DNA of 64,000 bases from Vibrio sp. SCSIO 43135 (GCF_023716665.1 NZ_CP071859.1:62001-126000); one strand, 5' to 3'; counted from the first letter of the stretch, positions 10,623 through 21,858 are shown. Translations and numbers: made by a program. The notes: generated by a model from the letters alone, not told the origin.

Positions 10623-11009
10623 TTACTGGTGTTTAAACTTAATGATGTCGCGACGCTGCTTTTTGTCAGGGCGACGTTCAGGGCTAGGGTTGTGAGCATG
10701 AAGCTTACGCTGCATGGCATTTTGCTCTCGTTTGGCAATACTCTCGGACGTTTCTGAGTACAGTGTTTGCGCGATAGGAGCGCCCTTGCGTTGATCTGAT
10801 AGAATTTCGACCACAACGGTTTTTTCTTCATGCCCCTGTCTTAGGGTAATCGTTGCGCCAAGCTCAACTATCTTGCTTGGTTTACTACGTTGACCATTAT
10901 AATGGACTTTACCGCCGTCAACCATGTTTCGAGCGATAGAGCGGGTTTTATAAAATCTTGCGGCCCATAACCATTTATCAAGTCTAACGGCAACTGAATT
11001 GGAACTCAT
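10623..11009 (-). CDS. hslR: Ribosome-associated heat shock protein Hsp15
   Basis: Small basic RNA-binding protein that rescues free 50S subunits carrying nascent chains. The S4 domain occupies residues about 8-70 (VRLDKWLWAARFYKTRS, then VHYNGQRSKPSK). It is followed by a lysine/arginine-rich tail. Its 128 residues are close to E. coli Hsp15. It is the first gene of a pair with hslO and is divergent from the secretion operon; the 211 bp between holds only promoter-type sequence that I can see. Confidence 0.94.
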   Translation of the reverse strand: MSSNSVAVRLDKWLWAARFYKTRSIARNMVDGGKVHYNGQRSKPSKIVELGATITLRQGHEEKTVVVEILSDQRKGAPIAQTLYSETSESIAKREQNAMQRKLHAHNPSPERRPDKKQRRDIIKFKHQ

Positions 11010-11220
11010 TGTGAAGAAACACCTCTAATTTATTCGGCATACTATCGATTAATGTTGGTAACAATGGTGTTGTGCTCCCAGTTTTTCAAGGTAAGGGGCA
11101 ATTTTTGACAGTAATTCGATGTCGTTCAAAACAGCTATGTTATATTGAATAATCCCTGTAACTGCATGATCATAAAAACTTCACAAGCAGTCTCGTAGGA
11201 TCTAAAAGAGTAAGGATTTT

Positions 11221-12144
11221 TTGGTGAGGCAGAACCAAATCGAAAGGAACACGGCTGTTATTTGGCTGCAAAACCTAGTCAGCAAAACACCCAATCTACA
11301 AGTCAAAGCCAGTTGGACGATCACGGCTTTGCTTTTAGCCTTGTCTGCTTGGTTACTCGGCCAAATGTTCTGGATGCTCCAAGGCGAGCAACAAGCTGTG
11401 CCTAAGTGGTCACCAAAAGCGGTGGCGACGACCACGACGTCAAGTAACGGGGTTAATATCTCTGACTTGCAAAAAAGTGAGTTGTTTGGTGAGTATCAGG
11501 CCGATAAAAAACCGGTCGAAGTTGCGCCAGTAGTGCAAGACGCACCAAAAACGCGATTAAATTTAACCTTAGTGGGTGTAGTAGCCAGCAGCAATGCCAG
11601 CCGAGGCTTAGCGGTCATTGCCAACCGAGGCTCTCAAGCAACTTACGGCATCAATGAACAAATTGAAGGGACTCGCGCTAGTTTGAAAGCCGTTCTTGCT
11701 GATCGCGTCATCATTGATAACGCAGGCCGTGACGAAACATTGATGCTAGACGGCATAGATTACAGTAAACGAGCGGCCCCTACTGAAACACGCCCTAAAC
11801 CGGCCTTATCTGTGGGCAATAACGCGCACAATCAGGCTAATCAACTAGAAAAGATTCGCCAACAAATCACCAAAGATCCCCAGCAGATTTTCCAATATGT
11901 TCGCATGTCTCAAGTAAAGAGAGATGGCGACGTCGTGGGGTATCGAGTGACACCTGGAAAACAACCTGAACTGTTTCGCTCTGTTGGACTCCAAAGTGGG
12001 GATATTGCGGTACAGATTAATGGGCAGGATCTGACTGACCCAAAAGCAATGAGCAACGTGTTTAAGTCAATAACGGAATTAAGCGAGCTCAACCTGACCG
12101 TTGAACGAGATGGTCAGCAACATGATATCTACATTGAATTTTAG
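11221..12144 (+). CDS. gspC: Type II secretion inner-membrane linker GspC/EpsC
   Basis: Connects the inner-membrane platform to the secretin and helps select substrates. There is a short cytoplasmic N-terminus, one membrane helix (about residues 32-52), a periplasmic HR domain (residues about 80-175, TRLNLTLVGVVAS) and a C-terminal PDZ domain (residues about 220-307). The sequence closely follows V. cholerae EpsC. The start is TTG at 11221 or GTG at 11224; neither has a strong ribosome site. It is the first gene of the twelve-gene gspC-N operon. Confidence 0.95.
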   Translation: MVRQNQIERNTAVIWLQNLVSKTPNLQVKASWTITALLLALSAWLLGQMFWMLQGEQQAVPKWSPKAVATTTTSSNGVNISDLQKSELFGEYQADKKPVEVAPVVQDAPKTRLNLTLVGVVASSNASRGLAVIANRGSQATYGINEQIEGTRASLKAVLADRVIIDNAGRDETLMLDGIDYSKRAAPTETRPKPALSVGNNAHNQANQLEKIRQQITKDPQQIFQYVRMSQVKRDGDVVGYRVTPGKQPELFRSVGLQSGDIAVQINGQDLTDPKAMSNVFKSITELSELNLTVERDGQQHDIYIEF

Positions 12145-12181
12145 TACTGCTGCCGGAGTGCATCAGGGTGAGGAGTAAAGA

Positions 12182-14209
12182 GTGAAGCATTGGTTTAGTA
12201 AAAGTGCTTGGTTACTAGCAGGAAGCTTATTTGTAGCGCCTATGGCTGCTGCTAATGATTTCAGTGCCAGTTTTAAAGGGACTGATATTCAAGAGTTCAT
12301 CAACATCGTTGGTCGAAACTTAGAGAAAACAATCATTGTTGACCCTGCTGTACGCGGTAAGGTAGATGTCCGCAGTTATGACATGCTGACGGAAGAGCAG
12401 TATTACAGCTTCTTCCTTAACGTGCTGGAAGTCTATGGTTTTGCAGTGGTTGAAATGGACAACGGTATTCTTAAAGTCATCAAGTCTAAAGATGCCAAAA
12501 CGTCTGCAATTCCTGTCGTTAGCGATGACAGCGCGAATGGCGACAGTGTGATCACTCGTGTGGTTGCGGTTCGTAATGTGTCGGTACGAGAACTTTCTCC
12601 TTTGCTGCGCCAGCTTAACGATAATGCGGGTGCGGGTAATGTTGTGCACTACGACCCGGCCAATATCATCTTAATCACTGGCCGTGCTGCTGTGGTTAAC
12701 CGCTTAGCAGAAATCATCAAGCGTGTAGACCAAGCGGGTGACAAAGAAATTGAAGTGGTTGAGCTGAAAAACGCTTCTGCGGCTGAAATGGTACGTATCG
12801 TCGAAGCTCTAAACAAGACTACTGATACCAAGAATACGCCAGCTTTCTTACAGCCTAAATTGGTGGCTGATGATCGAACCAACTCGATTCTGATCTCTGG
12901 CGATCCTAAAGTTCGTTCGAGACTCAAAAAACTGATCACTCAGCTTGATGTGGAAATGGCGTCGAAAGGAAACAACCGAGTGGTGTACTTGAAGTATGCC
13001 AAAGCAGAAGATCTAGTCGATGTTCTGAAAGGGGTCTCCGACAACTTACAAGCCGAGAAGCAAGCGGGTCAAAAGGCGTCATCAAGCACTCAGCGCGGTG
13101 AAGTGATGATCGCTGCACACCCAGAAACCAACGCGCTCGTGATTACTGCTCCGCCAGATATTATGAATGCGATTCAAGATGTGATTGCTCAGCTCGACAT
13201 TCGCCGCGCTCAAGTACTGATTGAAGCGCTGATTGTTGAAATGGCAGAAGGTGATGGCGTTAATCTTGGTGTCCAATGGGGTAACTTAGAAACAGGTGCC
13301 ATGATTCAGTATGGTAATACTGGTGCTCCAATCGGCCAGGTCATGGTTGGCCTTGAAGAAGCCAAGGATACAGAGACGACCACAGCTGTGTACAACGATG
13401 AAGGTGAATTTGTACGAAATGAAACCACCACCGAAGAAGGCGACTACACAACTCTGGCAGCAGCGCTAGCTGGAGTTAATGGTGCAGCAGTGAGTATTGC
13501 GATGGGTGATTGGACCGCATTGATCAGTGCTGTTTCTACCGATTCCAATTCAAACATTCTGTCATCACCAAGCATTACCGTTATGGATAACGGCGAAGCT
13601 TCATTCATCGTGGGTGAAGAAGTACCTGTCATTACTGGCTCTACCGCTGGCTCTAATAATGACAACCCGTTCCAAACAGTGGATCGTAAAGAAGTCGGCA
13701 TCAAACTCAAAGTAGTACCACAGATCAACGAGGGTAACTCTGTGCAACTCAACATTGAGCAAGAGGTTTCCAATGTGCTTGGTGCTAATGGTGCCGTAGA
13801 TGTGCGCTTTGCGAAAAGGCAGTTGAATACTTCTGTGATGGTGGAAGATGGCCAGATGATTGTCCTCGGCGGTCTTATTGACGAGCGTGCGTTGGAAAGC
13901 GAATCAAAAGTGCCTCTGCTGGGTGACATTCCTTGGTTAGGTCACTTATTTAAATCGACCAGTACGCAAGTTGAGAAAAAGAACCTAATGGTGTTTATCA
14001 AGCCAACCATTATTCGAGATGGCGTGACCGCCGACGGTATTACTCAACGTAAGTACAATTTCATTCGAGCAGAGCAGCTGTATAAAGCGGAACAAGGCTT
14101 GAAGCTGATGGATGATGGTCATATTCCTGTTGTACCAAAATTTGGTCAGGATATTCGTCATCCAGCTGAAATACAGGCATTCATCGACCAGATGGAAGAT
14201 GTTCAATGA
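12182..14209 (+). CDS. gspD: Type II secretion outer-membrane secretin GspD
   Basis: Forms the outer-membrane channel. A signal peptide (residues about 1-24, cleaved near AAAND) precedes N0 ([15 protein letters not shown]), three N1-N3 repeats and the secretin core ([14 protein letters not shown]). The S-domain tail binds the pilotin. The length of 675 residues is normal for Vibrio. The start is GTG at 12182 after GGAGTAAAG. The stop overlaps gspE by 4 bp (ATGA), indicating coupling. Confidence 0.97.
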   Translation: MKHWFSKSAWLLAGSLFVAPMAAANDFSASFKGTDIQEFINIVGRNLEKTIIVDPAVRGKVDVRSYDMLTEEQYYSFFLNVLEVYGFAVVEMDNGILKVIKSKDAKTSAIPVVSDDSANGDSVITRVVAVRNVSVRELSPLLRQLNDNAGAGNVVHYDPANIILITGRAAVVNRLAEIIKRVDQAGDKEIEVVELKNASAAEMVRIVEALNKTTDTKNTPAFLQPKLVADDRTNSILISGDPKVRSRLKKLITQLDVEMASKGNNRVVYLKYAKAEDLVDVLKGVSDNLQAEKQAGQKASSSTQRGEVMIAAHPETNALVITAPPDIMNAIQDVIAQLDIRRAQVLIEALIVEMAEGDGVNLGVQWGNLETGAMIQYGNTGAPIGQVMVGLEEAKDTETTTAVYNDEGEFVRNETTTEEGDYTTLAAALAGVNGAAVSIAMGDWTALISAVSTDSNSNILSSPSITVMDNGEASFIVGEEVPVITGSTAGSNNDNPFQTVDRKEVGIKLKVVPQINEGNSVQLNIEQEVSNVLGANGAVDVRFAKRQLNTSVMVEDGQMIVLGGLIDERALESESKVPLLGDIPWLGHLFKSTSTQVEKKNLMVFIKPTIIRDGVTADGITQRKYNFIRAEQLYKAEQGLKLMDDGHIPVVPKFGQDIRHPAEIQAFIDQMEDVQ

Positions 14210-15699
14210 GTGACACCATAGAGGCACCTGCTTTGCGTCGTCTTCCATTTAGCTTTGCTAATCGCTTTAAGCTTGTGTTTGAGTATACCGAACAAGGGCC
14301 AACGCTGTTTTATGTTGAGCCTTTGTCTATGGAAGCGTTAGTTGAAGTTAAACGCGTGGCCAAAGTGGCGTTCGCACTGTCTGCTTTAAACTCTGAAGAC
14401 TTCGATGCCAAGCTTACTCAGGTGTATCAAAGAGACTCTTCTGAAGCGCGTCAGTTGATGGAAGATATTGGCGCTGATAACGACGACTTCTTCTCTTTAG
14501 CGGAAGAGTTACCCCAAGACGAAGACTTATTAGAGTCGGAAGACGATGCGCCGATCATCAAACTTATCAACGCCATGTTGGGTGAAGCGATCAAAGAAGG
14601 TGCATCGGATATTCATATTGAAACCTTCGAAAAATCTCTATCGATTCGCTTTCGTGTCGATGGTGTCTTACGAGATGTGCTTGCCCCAAGTCGCAAGCTA
14701 GCGCCGCTGTTGGTCTCTCGTGTAAAGGTTATGGCTAAGCTCGATATCGCTGAAAAACGCGTGCCTCAAGATGGACGAATTTCTCTACGAATCGGTGGCC
14801 GAGCGGTCGATGTGCGTGTATCCACTATGCCGTCTTCTCACGGCGAGCGAGTGGTGATGCGTCTATTGGACAAAAATGCGACTCGACTTGATTTGCACAG
14901 CTTAGGTATGACCAAGTCCAATCATGATAATTTCCGTCACCTTATCCAAAGGCCGCATGGCATTATATTGGTGACTGGCCCGACGGGCTCAGGTAAATCA
15001 ACTACGTTGTATGCTGGCCTGCAAGAGCTTAATAGCAACGAAAGCAATATTCTTACCGTAGAAGATCCGATCGAATTCGACATTGATGGTATTGGTCAGA
15101 CTCAGGTAAACCCAAAAGTCGACATGACCTTTGCCCGTGGTTTGAGAGCCATACTGCGTCAGGACCCTGATGTAGTGATGGTGGGGGAGATTCGAGATTT
15201 AGAAACCGCCCAAATTGCGGTTCAAGCTTCTTTGACTGGCCACTTGGTGATGTCTACTTTGCACACTAATACAGCAATTGGTGCAATTACTCGTTTACGC
15301 GATATGGGCATTGAGCCGTTTTTGATTTCTTCATCGCTACTTGGTGTGTTGGCTCAGCGCTTAGTTCGCACACTGTGCAGTGATTGTAAAACGCCTTTCC
15401 AAGCCGACAAAGAGCAGAAAAAGTTGTTTGACTTGAGCGCTGATGAAGAGCTGATCCTGTATAAAGCCAATGGCTGTGAAAGCTGTAACGGTAAAGGCTA
15501 CCGTGGCCGGACTGGTATTCATGAGTTGTTGATGGTCGATGACCAAATCCAAGAACTCATTCACAGTGAAGCGGGTGAGCAAACCATTGAGAAAGCGGTA
15601 CGCGAGAAAACACCAAGTATCCGTAGTGACGGGCTGGCCAAAGTTAAACAAGGGATCACCTCGCTCGAAGAAGTGATGCGAGTGACCAAGGAAGTGTAA
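14206..15699 (+). CDS. gspE: Type II secretion ATPase GspE
   Basis: Cytoplasmic hexameric ATPase that drives pseudopilus assembly. The N1 domain is followed by the N2/PAS-like domain ([11 protein letters not shown]), Walker [11 protein letters not shown], the Asp box ([21 protein letters not shown]) and a four-cysteine zinc motif (CSDC and CESC). The 497 residues agree with V. cholerae EpsE. It overlaps both gspD and gspF by one to four bases, so production of the three is probably coupled. Confidence 0.98.
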   Translation: MSDTIEAPALRRLPFSFANRFKLVFEYTEQGPTLFYVEPLSMEALVEVKRVAKVAFALSALNSEDFDAKLTQVYQRDSSEARQLMEDIGADNDDFFSLAEELPQDEDLLESEDDAPIIKLINAMLGEAIKEGASDIHIETFEKSLSIRFRVDGVLRDVLAPSRKLAPLLVSRVKVMAKLDIAEKRVPQDGRISLRIGGRAVDVRVSTMPSSHGERVVMRLLDKNATRLDLHSLGMTKSNHDNFRHLIQRPHGIILVTGPTGSGKSTTLYAGLQELNSNESNILTVEDPIEFDIDGIGQTQVNPKVDMTFARGLRAILRQDPDVVMVGEIRDLETAQIAVQASLTGHLVMSTLHTNTAIGAITRLRDMGIEPFLISSSLLGVLAQRLVRTLCSDCKTPFQADKEQKKLFDLSADEELILYKANGCESCNGKGYRGRTGIHELLMVDDQIQELIHSEAGEQTIEKAVREKTPSIRSDGLAKVKQGITSLEEVMRVTKEV

Positions 15700-16922
15700 T
15701 GGCGGCATTTGAGTACAAAGCACTGGATGCGAAAGGGCGTAAGAAAAAAGGCGTCATTGAAGGAGACAATGCTCGCCAGGTTCGTGCTCGCTTAAAAGAG
15801 CAAGGCATGGTGCCGATTGAAGTCACGGAGACTCGCGCTAAGCAGCAGAGCAGTAGTACAAGTGGCTCGTTTACTTTTAAACGAGGTATTAGTACACCAG
15901 ACTTAGCGCTGATCACTCGCCAGCTTTCAACTCTTGTTCAATCCGGTATGCCACTGGAAGAATGTTTAAAAGCCGTGTCAGAGCAATCTGAAAAGCCTCG
16001 TATACGTTCGATGCTAGCGGCTGTTCGCTCTAAAGTAACCGAAGGCTATACCTTGGCCGACAGCCTAGCCGACTATCCACACATCTTTGACGAGTTGTTT
16101 CGCTCTATGGTGTCGGCAGGCGAAAAATCAGGCCACCTAGATGCGGTGCTTGAACGTTTAGCTGACTATGCCGAAAACCGACAAAAGATGCGCTCAAAGT
16201 TACAACAGGCCATGATTTACCCTGCTGTGCTGGTAGTGTTTGCGGTCGGGATTGTCTCGTTTCTTCTGGCTAGTGTGGTACCAAAAATCATCGAGCCGAT
16301 TATTCAAATGGGGCAAGAGTTACCTCAATCGACACAAATCCTGTTAGCAGCAAGTGAATTCATTCAGGCTTGGGGTCTGTACCTATTCATCGGTACGGTT
16401 GTGGTTATCTATGCCGTTCGCTGGCTGTTGAGTAAGCCGGATATTCGTTTGAGTTGGGATCGAAAAGTAATCGCGATGCCGCTGCTAGGAAAAATCGCCA
16501 AAGGGCTAAATACGTCTCGTTTTGCGCGGACTCTCGCGATTTGTACTTCGAGTGCTATTCCTATCCTTGAAGGTATGCGTGTCGCTGTCGATGTGATGTC
16601 GAATCAATATGTGAAGAAACAAGTGCTTGCAGCAACAGATAATGTGCGAGAAGGTGCGAGTCTTCGTAAAGCGCTTGATCAAACCAAGCTGTTTCCACCC
16701 ATGATGCTGCATATGATAGCCAGTGGTGAGCAGAGTGGTGAGTTAGAAAGCATGTTAACTCGAGCTGCTGATACTCAAGATGCGAACTTTGAGTCGTCGG
16801 TGAATATTGCACTTGGAATATTTACCCCGGCACTGATTGCATTGATGGCGGGTTTGGTGCTGTTTATCGTCATGGCCACCCTGATGCCAATGCTTGAGAT
16901 GAACAACTTAATGAGCCGCTAG
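15699..16922 (+). CDS. gspF: Type II secretion inner-membrane platform protein GspF
   Basis: Polytopic protein that couples the GspE ATPase to pseudopilin assembly. There are two repeated cytoplasmic GspF domains (QLSTLVQSGMPLEECL and ARTLAICTSSAIPILEGMR) with three membrane helices, the last at the C-terminus (LIALMAGLVLFIVMATLMPM). Its 407 residues are standard. It starts at the last base of the gspE stop. Confidence 0.97.
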   Translation: MAAFEYKALDAKGRKKKGVIEGDNARQVRARLKEQGMVPIEVTETRAKQQSSSTSGSFTFKRGISTPDLALITRQLSTLVQSGMPLEECLKAVSEQSEKPRIRSMLAAVRSKVTEGYTLADSLADYPHIFDELFRSMVSAGEKSGHLDAVLERLADYAENRQKMRSKLQQAMIYPAVLVVFAVGIVSFLLASVVPKIIEPIIQMGQELPQSTQILLAASEFIQAWGLYLFIGTVVVIYAVRWLLSKPDIRLSWDRKVIAMPLLGKIAKGLNTSRFARTLAICTSSAIPILEGMRVAVDVMSNQYVKKQVLAATDNVREGASLRKALDQTKLFPPMMLHMIASGEQSGELESMLTRAADTQDANFESSVNIALGIFTPALIALMAGLVLFIVMATLMPMLEMNNLMSR

Positions 16923-17017
16923 TACCAAATGGTTTAAACGCTGGGAACTTATTGTGCTCATGCGTCTCTATATTGAATTAAATTTGCTGTAACCAAGATC
17001 CATAGTTGGAGAACATA

Positions 17018-17461
17018 ATGAAAAACAAATTGAAAAAACAGTCAGGCTTTACGCTACTTGAAGTAATGGTGGTGGTAGTGATTCTCGGTATCTTGGCGAG
17101 CTTTGTTGTGCCTAACTTACTTGGTAACAAAGAAAAGGCCGACCAACAAAAAGCAATTACGGATATTGTGGCACTCGAAAATGCGCTGGATATGTACAAG
17201 CTGGATAACAGCGTTTACCCAACAACCGACCAAGGCCTAGAAGCACTGGTTAACAAGCCAAGTAACCCTGAACCGCGTAATTACCGTGATGGTGGCTACA
17301 TTAAGCGCCTTCCAACTGACCCATGGGGCAATGAATACCAATACCTAAGCCCAGGCGACAATGGCACGATTGATATCTTTACGCTGGGTGCCGATGGTCA
17401 AGAGGGCGGTGAAGGAATTGCTGCTGATATTGGTAACTGGAACATCCAAGACTTCCAGTAA
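17018..17461 (+). CDS. gspG: Major pseudopilin GspG
   Basis: Main subunit of the type II pseudopilus. The prepilin leader ends at G10, giving mature FTLLEVMVVV with Glu5 intact, the substrate for a PilD-type peptidase. The C-terminal part carries the calcium-site region (TDPWGNEYQYLSPG). The ATG at 17018 is chosen over an in-frame TTG at 17006 because a purine-rich ribosome site (GGAG) lies between them. An 80 bp spacer separates it from gspF, and a GC-rich stem-loop follows. Confidence 0.97.
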   Translation: MKNKLKKQSGFTLLEVMVVVVILGILASFVVPNLLGNKEKADQQKAITDIVALENALDMYKLDNSVYPTTDQGLEALVNKPSNPEPRNYRDGGYIKRLPTDPWGNEYQYLSPGDNGTIDIFTLGADGQEGGEGIAADIGNWNIQDFQ

Positions 17462-17472
17462 CAGAAGAAAGC

Positions 17473-17491
17473 GGGCGGCACGTGGCCGCCC
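17473..17491 (+). terminator. Stem-loop between gspG and gspH (possible attenuator)
   Basis: GGGCGGC (17473-17479) and GCCGCCC (17485-17491) form a perfect 7 bp GC stem with a 5-base loop, 10 bases after the gspG stop. The downstream sequence CTATTTGTCTG is only partly U-rich. It could reduce readthrough or protect the gspG message, giving more major pseudopilin than minor ones. Confidence 0.55.
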
Positions 17492-17503
17492 TATTTGTCT
17501 GTG

Positions 17504-18100
17504 ATGATGTCATCTCGTCTTACGCCTTCGCGCGGGTTTACCCTTATTGAAATTCTGCTAGTGCTGGTGCTACTAGCGGTGAGTGCCGTTGCGGTTATCG
17601 CAAGCCTACCGAATAGCTCTGAAGACACTGCGAAGAAGGATGCCCAATCTCTTTTTCACCGAATGCAGTTGCTGAATGAAGAAGCTATTTTGAGTGGTAA
17701 GGACTTTGGCTTGCGGGTGGATGAAAAGCAATCTGGCTATGCATTGATGGCACTGGCAAGCGATGGCTGGCAGTTGCTTGATATGGATGGACTTCCCGCT
17801 GAAACTCATTTGGATGACAGGCTTTCAATTCAAATGACTTTAGGTGGCGATGCATGGCGCGACGATGATCGGCTATTTAACCCGGGTAGTTTGTTTGATG
17901 AAGACATGTTTGCTGATGTCGAAAAAGACAAAAAACCAAAGCCGCCTCAAATATTCATCATGTCGAGTGGAGAGGTTACGCCAGTGAATGTGGCGTTTTA
18001 TCCGAGTGATAAGGATGCTGAGCAAGATAGTTGGACCGTTGTGGTGAAAGAAAATAGCCAGATCTTGTTGCTTGCACCGGGAGAGTCGTTGGATGAATAG
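17504..18100 (+). CDS. gspH: Minor pseudopilin GspH
   Basis: Minor pseudopilin near the tip of the pseudopilus. A short leader ends in SRG, followed by mature FTLIEILLVLVLL with Glu5 present. The C-terminal part resembles V. cholerae EpsH (DDRLFNPGSLFDE, SSGEVTP, LLAPGES). The start is uncertain: ATG at 17504 or 17507, since the upstream in-frame TTG at 17495 lies beside the stem-loop and no clear ribosome site is visible. It overlaps gspI. Confidence 0.92.
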   Translation: MMSSRLTPSRGFTLIEILLVLVLLAVSAVAVIASLPNSSEDTAKKDAQSLFHRMQLLNEEAILSGKDFGLRVDEKQSGYALMALASDGWQLLDMDGLPAETHLDDRLSIQMTLGGDAWRDDDRLFNPGSLFDEDMFADVEKDKKPKPPQIFIMSSGEVTPVNVAFYPSDKDAEQDSWTVVVKENSQILLLAPGESLDE

Positions 18101-18446
18101 CGCTCGAGGCATGACTCTACTTGAGGTTCTGGTCGCTCTGGCCATTTTTGCGACAGCGGCGATCTCTGTCATTCGCTCGGTCAGTCAGCACATCAATACC
18201 ATCAACTATTTAGAAGACAAAACCTTTGCTGCCATGGTGGTGGATAACCAAATGGCCAAAGTATTACTCCAACCGGGAAATTTAAAAAAGGCGAAAGGGG
18301 AAGAAGAACTCGCGGGTCGAGTGTGGTACTGGCAAGTTGAACCGGTAGCCACTTCCGGAGACATGCTGAAAGCGTTCGATGTAAGCGCAGCCTTAGAGAA
18401 AGAAGGTTCACCTTTGGTGACGGTGCGAAGTTATGTATCGAAATAG
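18093..18446 (+). CDS. gspI: Minor pseudopilin GspI
   Basis: Part of the GspI-J-K tip complex. The leader MNSARG is followed by mature MTLLEVLVALAIFATAA with Glu5. The ATG at 18093 sits inside the gspH end (overlap 8 bp) and gives 117 residues, the usual length; a longer in-frame start at 18072 would spoil the short prepilin leader. The 3' end overlaps the gspJ start by 14 bp. Confidence 0.94.
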   Translation: MNSARGMTLLEVLVALAIFATAAISVIRSVSQHINTINYLEDKTFAAMVVDNQMAKVLLQPGNLKKAKGEEELAGRVWYWQVEPVATSGDMLKAFDVSAALEKEGSPLVTVRSYVSK

Positions 18447-19149
18447 CAAGCATATTCCTATGAAGAAAAGCACCCTCTTAAACTTATCAGCGTCGAAAAA
18501 GCGAAGCCGAAGCAAAGGCTTTACCCTAATTGAAGTGCTGGTTTCCATTGCTATCTTTGCAAGCCTGAGTTTAGGCGCCTATCAGGTGGTGAGCCAAGTG
18601 CAAAAGAGCAACCAGTTGTCATTGGAGAGAAGCAGTCGGCTCAAAGAATTGCAACGTGCGCTGGTGATGATGGACAGCGACTTTCGCCAAATGGCAACAC
18701 GTGCGTTTCGTACCAATGGTGAGGAGCCAGGTGAAGAACTGTTGGTTTGGCGTGACTACTTACTCGACTCAGACCATAAAGGGGTGATGTTTACTCGCTT
18801 AGGCTGGCATAACCCACAGCAGCAGTTTCCTCGTGGAGAAGTGACTAAAGTCGGCTATCGAGTTAAGGAAAATGTCTTGGAGCGCATTTGGTGGCGCTAC
18901 CCTGATACGCCAGTGGGGCAAGAAGGTTTAGTGACACCTCAACTGACGGACGTTGAGTCTTTTGATATGAAGTTCTATGTCAACGGACAATGGCTGACTA
19001 AGTGGGAAGAACAGCCCGGTTTACCTCAAGCTGTATCGGTGATGCTTGAATTAAAAGATTACGGAAAAATAGAGCGAATTTATCTGACTGCTGGTGGTGA
19101 TTCGCTCAATCGTAGTGGTGATGACGAAGGTGATAATAGTGAAAGCTAA
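18433..19149 (+). CDS. gspJ: Minor pseudopilin GspJ
   Basis: Tip-complex pseudopilin. The prepilin site [14 protein letters not shown] is clear, and the body matches EpsJ ([25 protein letters not shown]). Two ATG starts are possible, at 18433 (inside gspI) and at 18460. The first gives an unusually long, basic leader of about 29 residues, so 18460 may be the real start. It overlaps gspK by about 11 bp. Confidence 0.92.
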   Translation: MYRNSKHIPMKKSTLLNLSASKKRSRSKGFTLIEVLVSIAIFASLSLGAYQVVSQVQKSNQLSLERSSRLKELQRALVMMDSDFRQMATRAFRTNGEEPGEELLVWRDYLLDSDHKGVMFTRLGWHNPQQQFPRGEVTKVGYRVKENVLERIWWRYPDTPVGQEGLVTPQLTDVESFDMKFYVNGQWLTKWEEQPGLPQAVSVMLELKDYGKIERIYLTAGGDSLNRSGDDEGDNSES

Positions 19150-20158
19150 CACTCGTCAGAGAGGCGTTGCACTGATTGTAGTGCTTATGCTCTTAGCCAT
19201 CATGGTATCAATAGCGGCGGCAATGTCTGGACGCCTTTTTACCCAGTTTAAACGAGCGACAAACCAAATTAACTACCAACAAGCCTATTGGTATAGTGTT
19301 GGTGTTGAGGCATTAGCGAAAGTCGGTATCGAGCAGAGCTATCAAGATAGCGATACGATCAACTTGTCTCAGCCTTGGGCATTAGAAGAGCAAACTTACC
19401 CGCTCGACTATGGAGAAGTTAAAGGGCGTATTTGGGATCAGCAGGCTTGTTTTAACCTTAATGCGCTGGCGTCGATACAGCCGACGAGTAATAGCAATGA
19501 CAAGCCATACTTGCTCACAGTATGGCAGGCATTATTAGAAGAGCTTGAAGTGGAAAACTATCAAGCTGAAGTTATCGCGGATTCGACTTGGGAGTTTATT
19601 GATCAAGACAACACCGTGCGCAGCCAAACGGGTGTAGAAGACAGCCAATATGAAGCTATGTCTCCTGCTTATTTGACGCCGAATGGCTTTATCGCTGATG
19701 AAAGTGAGCTGAGGTCTGTGTATCAGGTTTCAGGGGAAGTGATGCAAAAAGTTTCCCCATACATTTGTGCTTTGCCAACGGATGAGCTGAGAATTAACGT
19801 TAATACCTTGAATGAGGACCAAGCGATGTTGTTGGCGGCAATATTTACTCCGCATTTAAGTGAAGACGATGCAGCCGAATTAATTGCTAGTCGTCCGTTT
19901 GACGGTTGGTCGAGTATTGATGATTTTATGTCTGAGGCTAAGATTGCCTCACTAGATGGTTCGGTGCGTGAACAAGCGAAGAGCCACCTTGGCGTAGACA
20001 GCGCCTACTTTGAGCTGGATGCCGAAGTGTTAGTGAATGACTCACGAGTAAGAATTCGTAGTCTGTTATTTAGTGATAATCGAGAAACTGCGACGGTGAT
20101 ACGCCGACGCTTTGGAGGGTTCAGTGAGCGAGTTTCTGATCGTTCGACTGAGTTGTGA
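19139..20158 (+). CDS. gspK: Minor pseudopilin GspK
   Basis: Largest minor pseudopilin, capping the pseudopilus. The leader KANTRQRG is followed by [13 protein letters not shown]. It lacks Glu5, which is normal for GspK. The rest contains the helical insertion domain ([25 protein letters not shown]). The GTG at 19139 is chosen because GAAGG at 19126-19130 is ideally spaced and the resulting 339 residues match V. cholerae EpsK; upstream in-frame starts would lengthen the leader. It overlaps gspL by 35 bp. Confidence 0.92.
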   Translation: MKANTRQRGVALIVVLMLLAIMVSIAAAMSGRLFTQFKRATNQINYQQAYWYSVGVEALAKVGIEQSYQDSDTINLSQPWALEEQTYPLDYGEVKGRIWDQQACFNLNALASIQPTSNSNDKPYLLTVWQALLEELEVENYQAEVIADSTWEFIDQDNTVRSQTGVEDSQYEAMSPAYLTPNGFIADESELRSVYQVSGEVMQKVSPYICALPTDELRINVNTLNEDQAMLLAAIFTPHLSEDDAAELIASRPFDGWSSIDDFMSEAKIASLDGSVREQAKSHLGVDSAYFELDAEVLVNDSRVRIRSLLFSDNRETATVIRRRFGGFSERVSDRSTEL

Positions 20159-21350
20159 TAAGGACGCCACCATACAATGGTTAGTTTGGTCCACCAGTCA
20201 AAATGAAGTGATCGCCAGTGGCGATATAGCCTGCTGGGAAAATTTGTCAGAGCTGGCTGAGTATGCTCAGCAAAGGACAGTGCATTTGCTGGTGTCTGCG
20301 GATGATGTGATTTTGTCTCAGGTGGTGATTCCTGCCGGAGGCGCTAGGCAGCTTGACTCTATGTTGCCATTCCTTATGGAAGATGACATTGCGCAGGATG
20401 TCGATGAATTGCACTTTTCAGTGTTAGAAAAAGGTGCTGAACATGCCTTCGTATGTGCGTTGGATAAACAATGGTTGAGCGACACCCTTGCTGAGCTTAA
20501 ATCGTTCGGGGTAGAGGTAAAGAAAGTGCTACCTGACGTGCTAGCCCTACCAAGCTATTCTGATGCTGATCAACGCTCGGGAATTTCTTCTGCGCAGATT
20601 AATGACAAATGGCTGATGAAAAAAGGTCAGTACTTAGGTGTCAGTATTGATAGTGATTGGCTACAAGTGCTGGCAGCTTCTGAGTGGGTTAAGCAAGATG
20701 ATGCGTTCTTACCGCTTTCCAGCCATAGCCCGCTGCCAAGCTTGGAGCTAGCGTCTGAACAGGAATGGCAGGAGCTGCCACCACAACTGGTGATGGCTTT
20801 GCTTGCACAAGGTGCTATTAGTTCAAAAGTTAATTTGCTAACCGGATCGTTTAAGCCTCGCTCTTCTTGGCTTCGCCATTGGAAAGTGTGGCAAAAAGCT
20901 GCGATGGCCGCTGTGTTCCTAATTGCGGTGTCGACCACTTATAACATTCTGCAGATTAGCAAATTTGAGTCTCAGGCCAATGCGTACCGTGCTGAGAGTG
21001 AGCGTATTTTCCGTGAAGCCTTGCCTGGTAAAACGCGTATTCCGACCGTGAGTTACTTGAAGAGGCAAATGGAATCGGAAGCCAACCGATTATCAGGCGG
21101 TGGCTCGGGGGGGAGCCTGCTGGAGTGGGTGGCAAAACTGCCGCAATCACTGGGTGTGGTGAATACCATGCAGTTGCAAAGCATAAAATACGATGGCAAT
21201 CGTGATGAAATTCGCATCCAAGCGCAGAGCAAAGATTTCCAAAGCTTCGAACAGGTTCGAGTGAAACTCGCTGAGCAATTTGAAGTTGAACAAGGCCAAC
21301 TCAACCGTTCTGGTGAGTGGGTGAATGGCACGTACGTGCTTAAGCGTTAA
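20124..21350 (+). CDS. gspL: Type II secretion platform protein GspL
   Basis: Bitopic inner-membrane protein that recruits GspE. The cytoplasmic actin-like domain occupies residues about 1-240, a membrane helix lies near residues 255-275 ([18 protein letters not shown]) and a periplasmic ferredoxin-like domain follows. The GTG at 20124 is preferred because GGAGGG at 20114-20119 lies just upstream; it gives 408 residues. The start is inside the end of gspK. Confidence 0.94.
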   Translation: MSEFLIVRLSCDKDATIQWLVWSTSQNEVIASGDIACWENLSELAEYAQQRTVHLLVSADDVILSQVVIPAGGARQLDSMLPFLMEDDIAQDVDELHFSVLEKGAEHAFVCALDKQWLSDTLAELKSFGVEVKKVLPDVLALPSYSDADQRSGISSAQINDKWLMKKGQYLGVSIDSDWLQVLAASEWVKQDDAFLPLSSHSPLPSLELASEQEWQELPPQLVMALLAQGAISSKVNLLTGSFKPRSSWLRHWKVWQKAAMAAVFLIAVSTTYNILQISKFESQANAYRAESERIFREALPGKTRIPTVSYLKRQMESEANRLSGGGSGGSLLEWVAKLPQSLGVVNTMQLQSIKYDGNRDEIRIQAQSKDFQSFEQVRVKLAEQFEVEQGQLNRSGEWVNGTYVLKR

Positions 21351-21363
21351 TGAGGATTGAATC

Positions 21364-21858
21364 ATGGATAAGATGTTAGCCACATTCAATGCTTGGTGGG
21401 GGAGTATCAGCCAACGTGAACAACGATTGGTGATGGTGTGCACGGCGCTATTAGTGGTTGGTGGAATATACTGGGGTGTGATTCAGCCGCTGACTGAGCG
21501 TGCAGAGCAGGCGCAAATGCGCATCAATAGCGAAAAGCAGCTGTTAAATTGGGTTAGCAATACAGCCGATGAGATCACGAGCTTAAGGGCACAAAGTGGT
21601 ATCAAAACCTCATCTCAGCCGATGAACCAAGTGATTTCATCATCTGCTCGTCGTTTTAATATTGAACTGATTCGAGTCCAGCCGCGAGATGAGATGATTC
21701 AAGTGTGGATTCAACCTGTGGTGTTTAATCAGTTCGTGAACTGGCTGGATTATTTGCAGCAAGAACAGGGGGTTGGGGTCGAGTTTCTCGATATCGATCG
21801 CTCAGAACGCGCTGGAGTGGTTGAAGTGAAGCGATTGCAGTTTAAGCGAGGCAGTTAA
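21364..21858 (+). CDS. gspM: Type II secretion platform protein GspM
   Basis: Partner of GspL. The short cytoplasmic N-terminus (WWGSISQREQRLV) is followed by a membrane helix at about residues 24-42, a coiled segment (TERAEQAQMRINSEKQLLNWV) and a periplasmic ferredoxin-like domain. Its 164 residues are normal for EpsM. It begins 13 bp after gspL with AGGA upstream and shares its last base with the gspN start. Confidence 0.95.
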   Translation: MDKMLATFNAWWGSISQREQRLVMVCTALLVVGGIYWGVIQPLTERAEQAQMRINSEKQLLNWVSNTADEITSLRAQSGIKTSSQPMNQVISSSARRFNIELIRVQPRDEMIQVWIQPVVFNQFVNWLDYLQQEQGVGVEFLDIDRSERAGVVEVKRLQFKRGS

